Positions 6,915 to 6,930 of a stretch of DNA of 6,930 bases are shown here, piece by piece (the stretch's first letter is position 1; the number at the start of each line of letters is the position of its first letter). The DNA is from CAYMKE01 sp964390955. GTDB lineage: Bacteria > Bacteroidota > Bacteroidia > Bacteroidales > JBBRXJ01. A program made the position numbers and the translations under genes. The stretch spans positions 1-6,930 of the forward strand of contig CAYMKE010000183.1 of assembly GCA_964390955.1 (NCBI GenBank). The letters run 5' to 3'. The notes under the pieces were generated by a model. That model made no database searches. It worked only from the letters and a program-made list of their open reading frames with translations, and had not been told where the DNA came from.

Positions 6915-6930
6915 ATGAACTTTTCCAAAG
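6915..6930 (+). CDS. Possible 5' end of the next gene (partial)
   Basis: ATG at 6915 opens a frame reading MNFSK up to the window edge. It has a Shine-Dalgarno-like AGAGGA 8 bases upstream and lies downstream of a tandem repeat and a -7-like box, as a leader would. Five codons cannot prove a gene and say nothing about its product. Confidence 0.3.

Overview
The window looks like a stretch of a low-GC Bacteroidota chromosome. Three consecutive plus-strand genes each encode a protein with an N-terminal Sec signal peptide and a C-terminal type IX secretion system (T9SS) type A sorting domain, a combination essentially restricted to that phylum. The exact promoter -7 matches (TAnnTTTG) and the lack of clear Shine-Dalgarno sequences in front of the three genes agree with this. 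Genus and species cannot be read from the sequence.

Layout. Bases 1-283 hold the last 16 codons of a gene cut by the window edge and, after a 66-bp gap, a 54-codon ORF (119-283). The two end in nearly the same peptide (YYLAELN and YYLAEIN), so they appear to be tandem copies of a small, unrecognised protein family. Bases 377-3736 encode a mosaic protein of about 1119 residues: a right-handed beta-helix, a CARDB-like domain, a jelly-roll domain, four Ig/FN3-like modules and the sorting domain. Bases 3844-5214 and 5315-6712 encode two tandem paralogues of 456 and about 465 residues, with the same architecture: three PKD modules, a CnaB-like (prealbumin-like) beta-sandwich and a sorting domain. 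The last 218 bases hold an exact -7-type motif, a 17-bp tandem repeat and a possible start codon of the next gene at 6915.

How they work together. All three large proteins should cross the inner membrane by Sec and the outer membrane by T9SS, and end up on the cell surface or outside the cell. None shows a catalytic motif I can recognise, so adhesion, glycan or protein binding, or matrix structure is the plausible class of role. That is inference from domain type only. No T9SS machinery genes lie in the window.

Intergenic signals. The gap before each PKD paralogue contains a long perfect inverted repeat: 14 bp at 3757-3821 and 15 bp at 5278-5316. The second one encloses an exact -7 box and overlaps the probable start codon of the third gene, so it is the most interesting regulatory candidate here. 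A separate terminator-like hairpin lies at 5241-5265. I found no RNA genes, CRISPR array, insertion sequence or complete known defence system.
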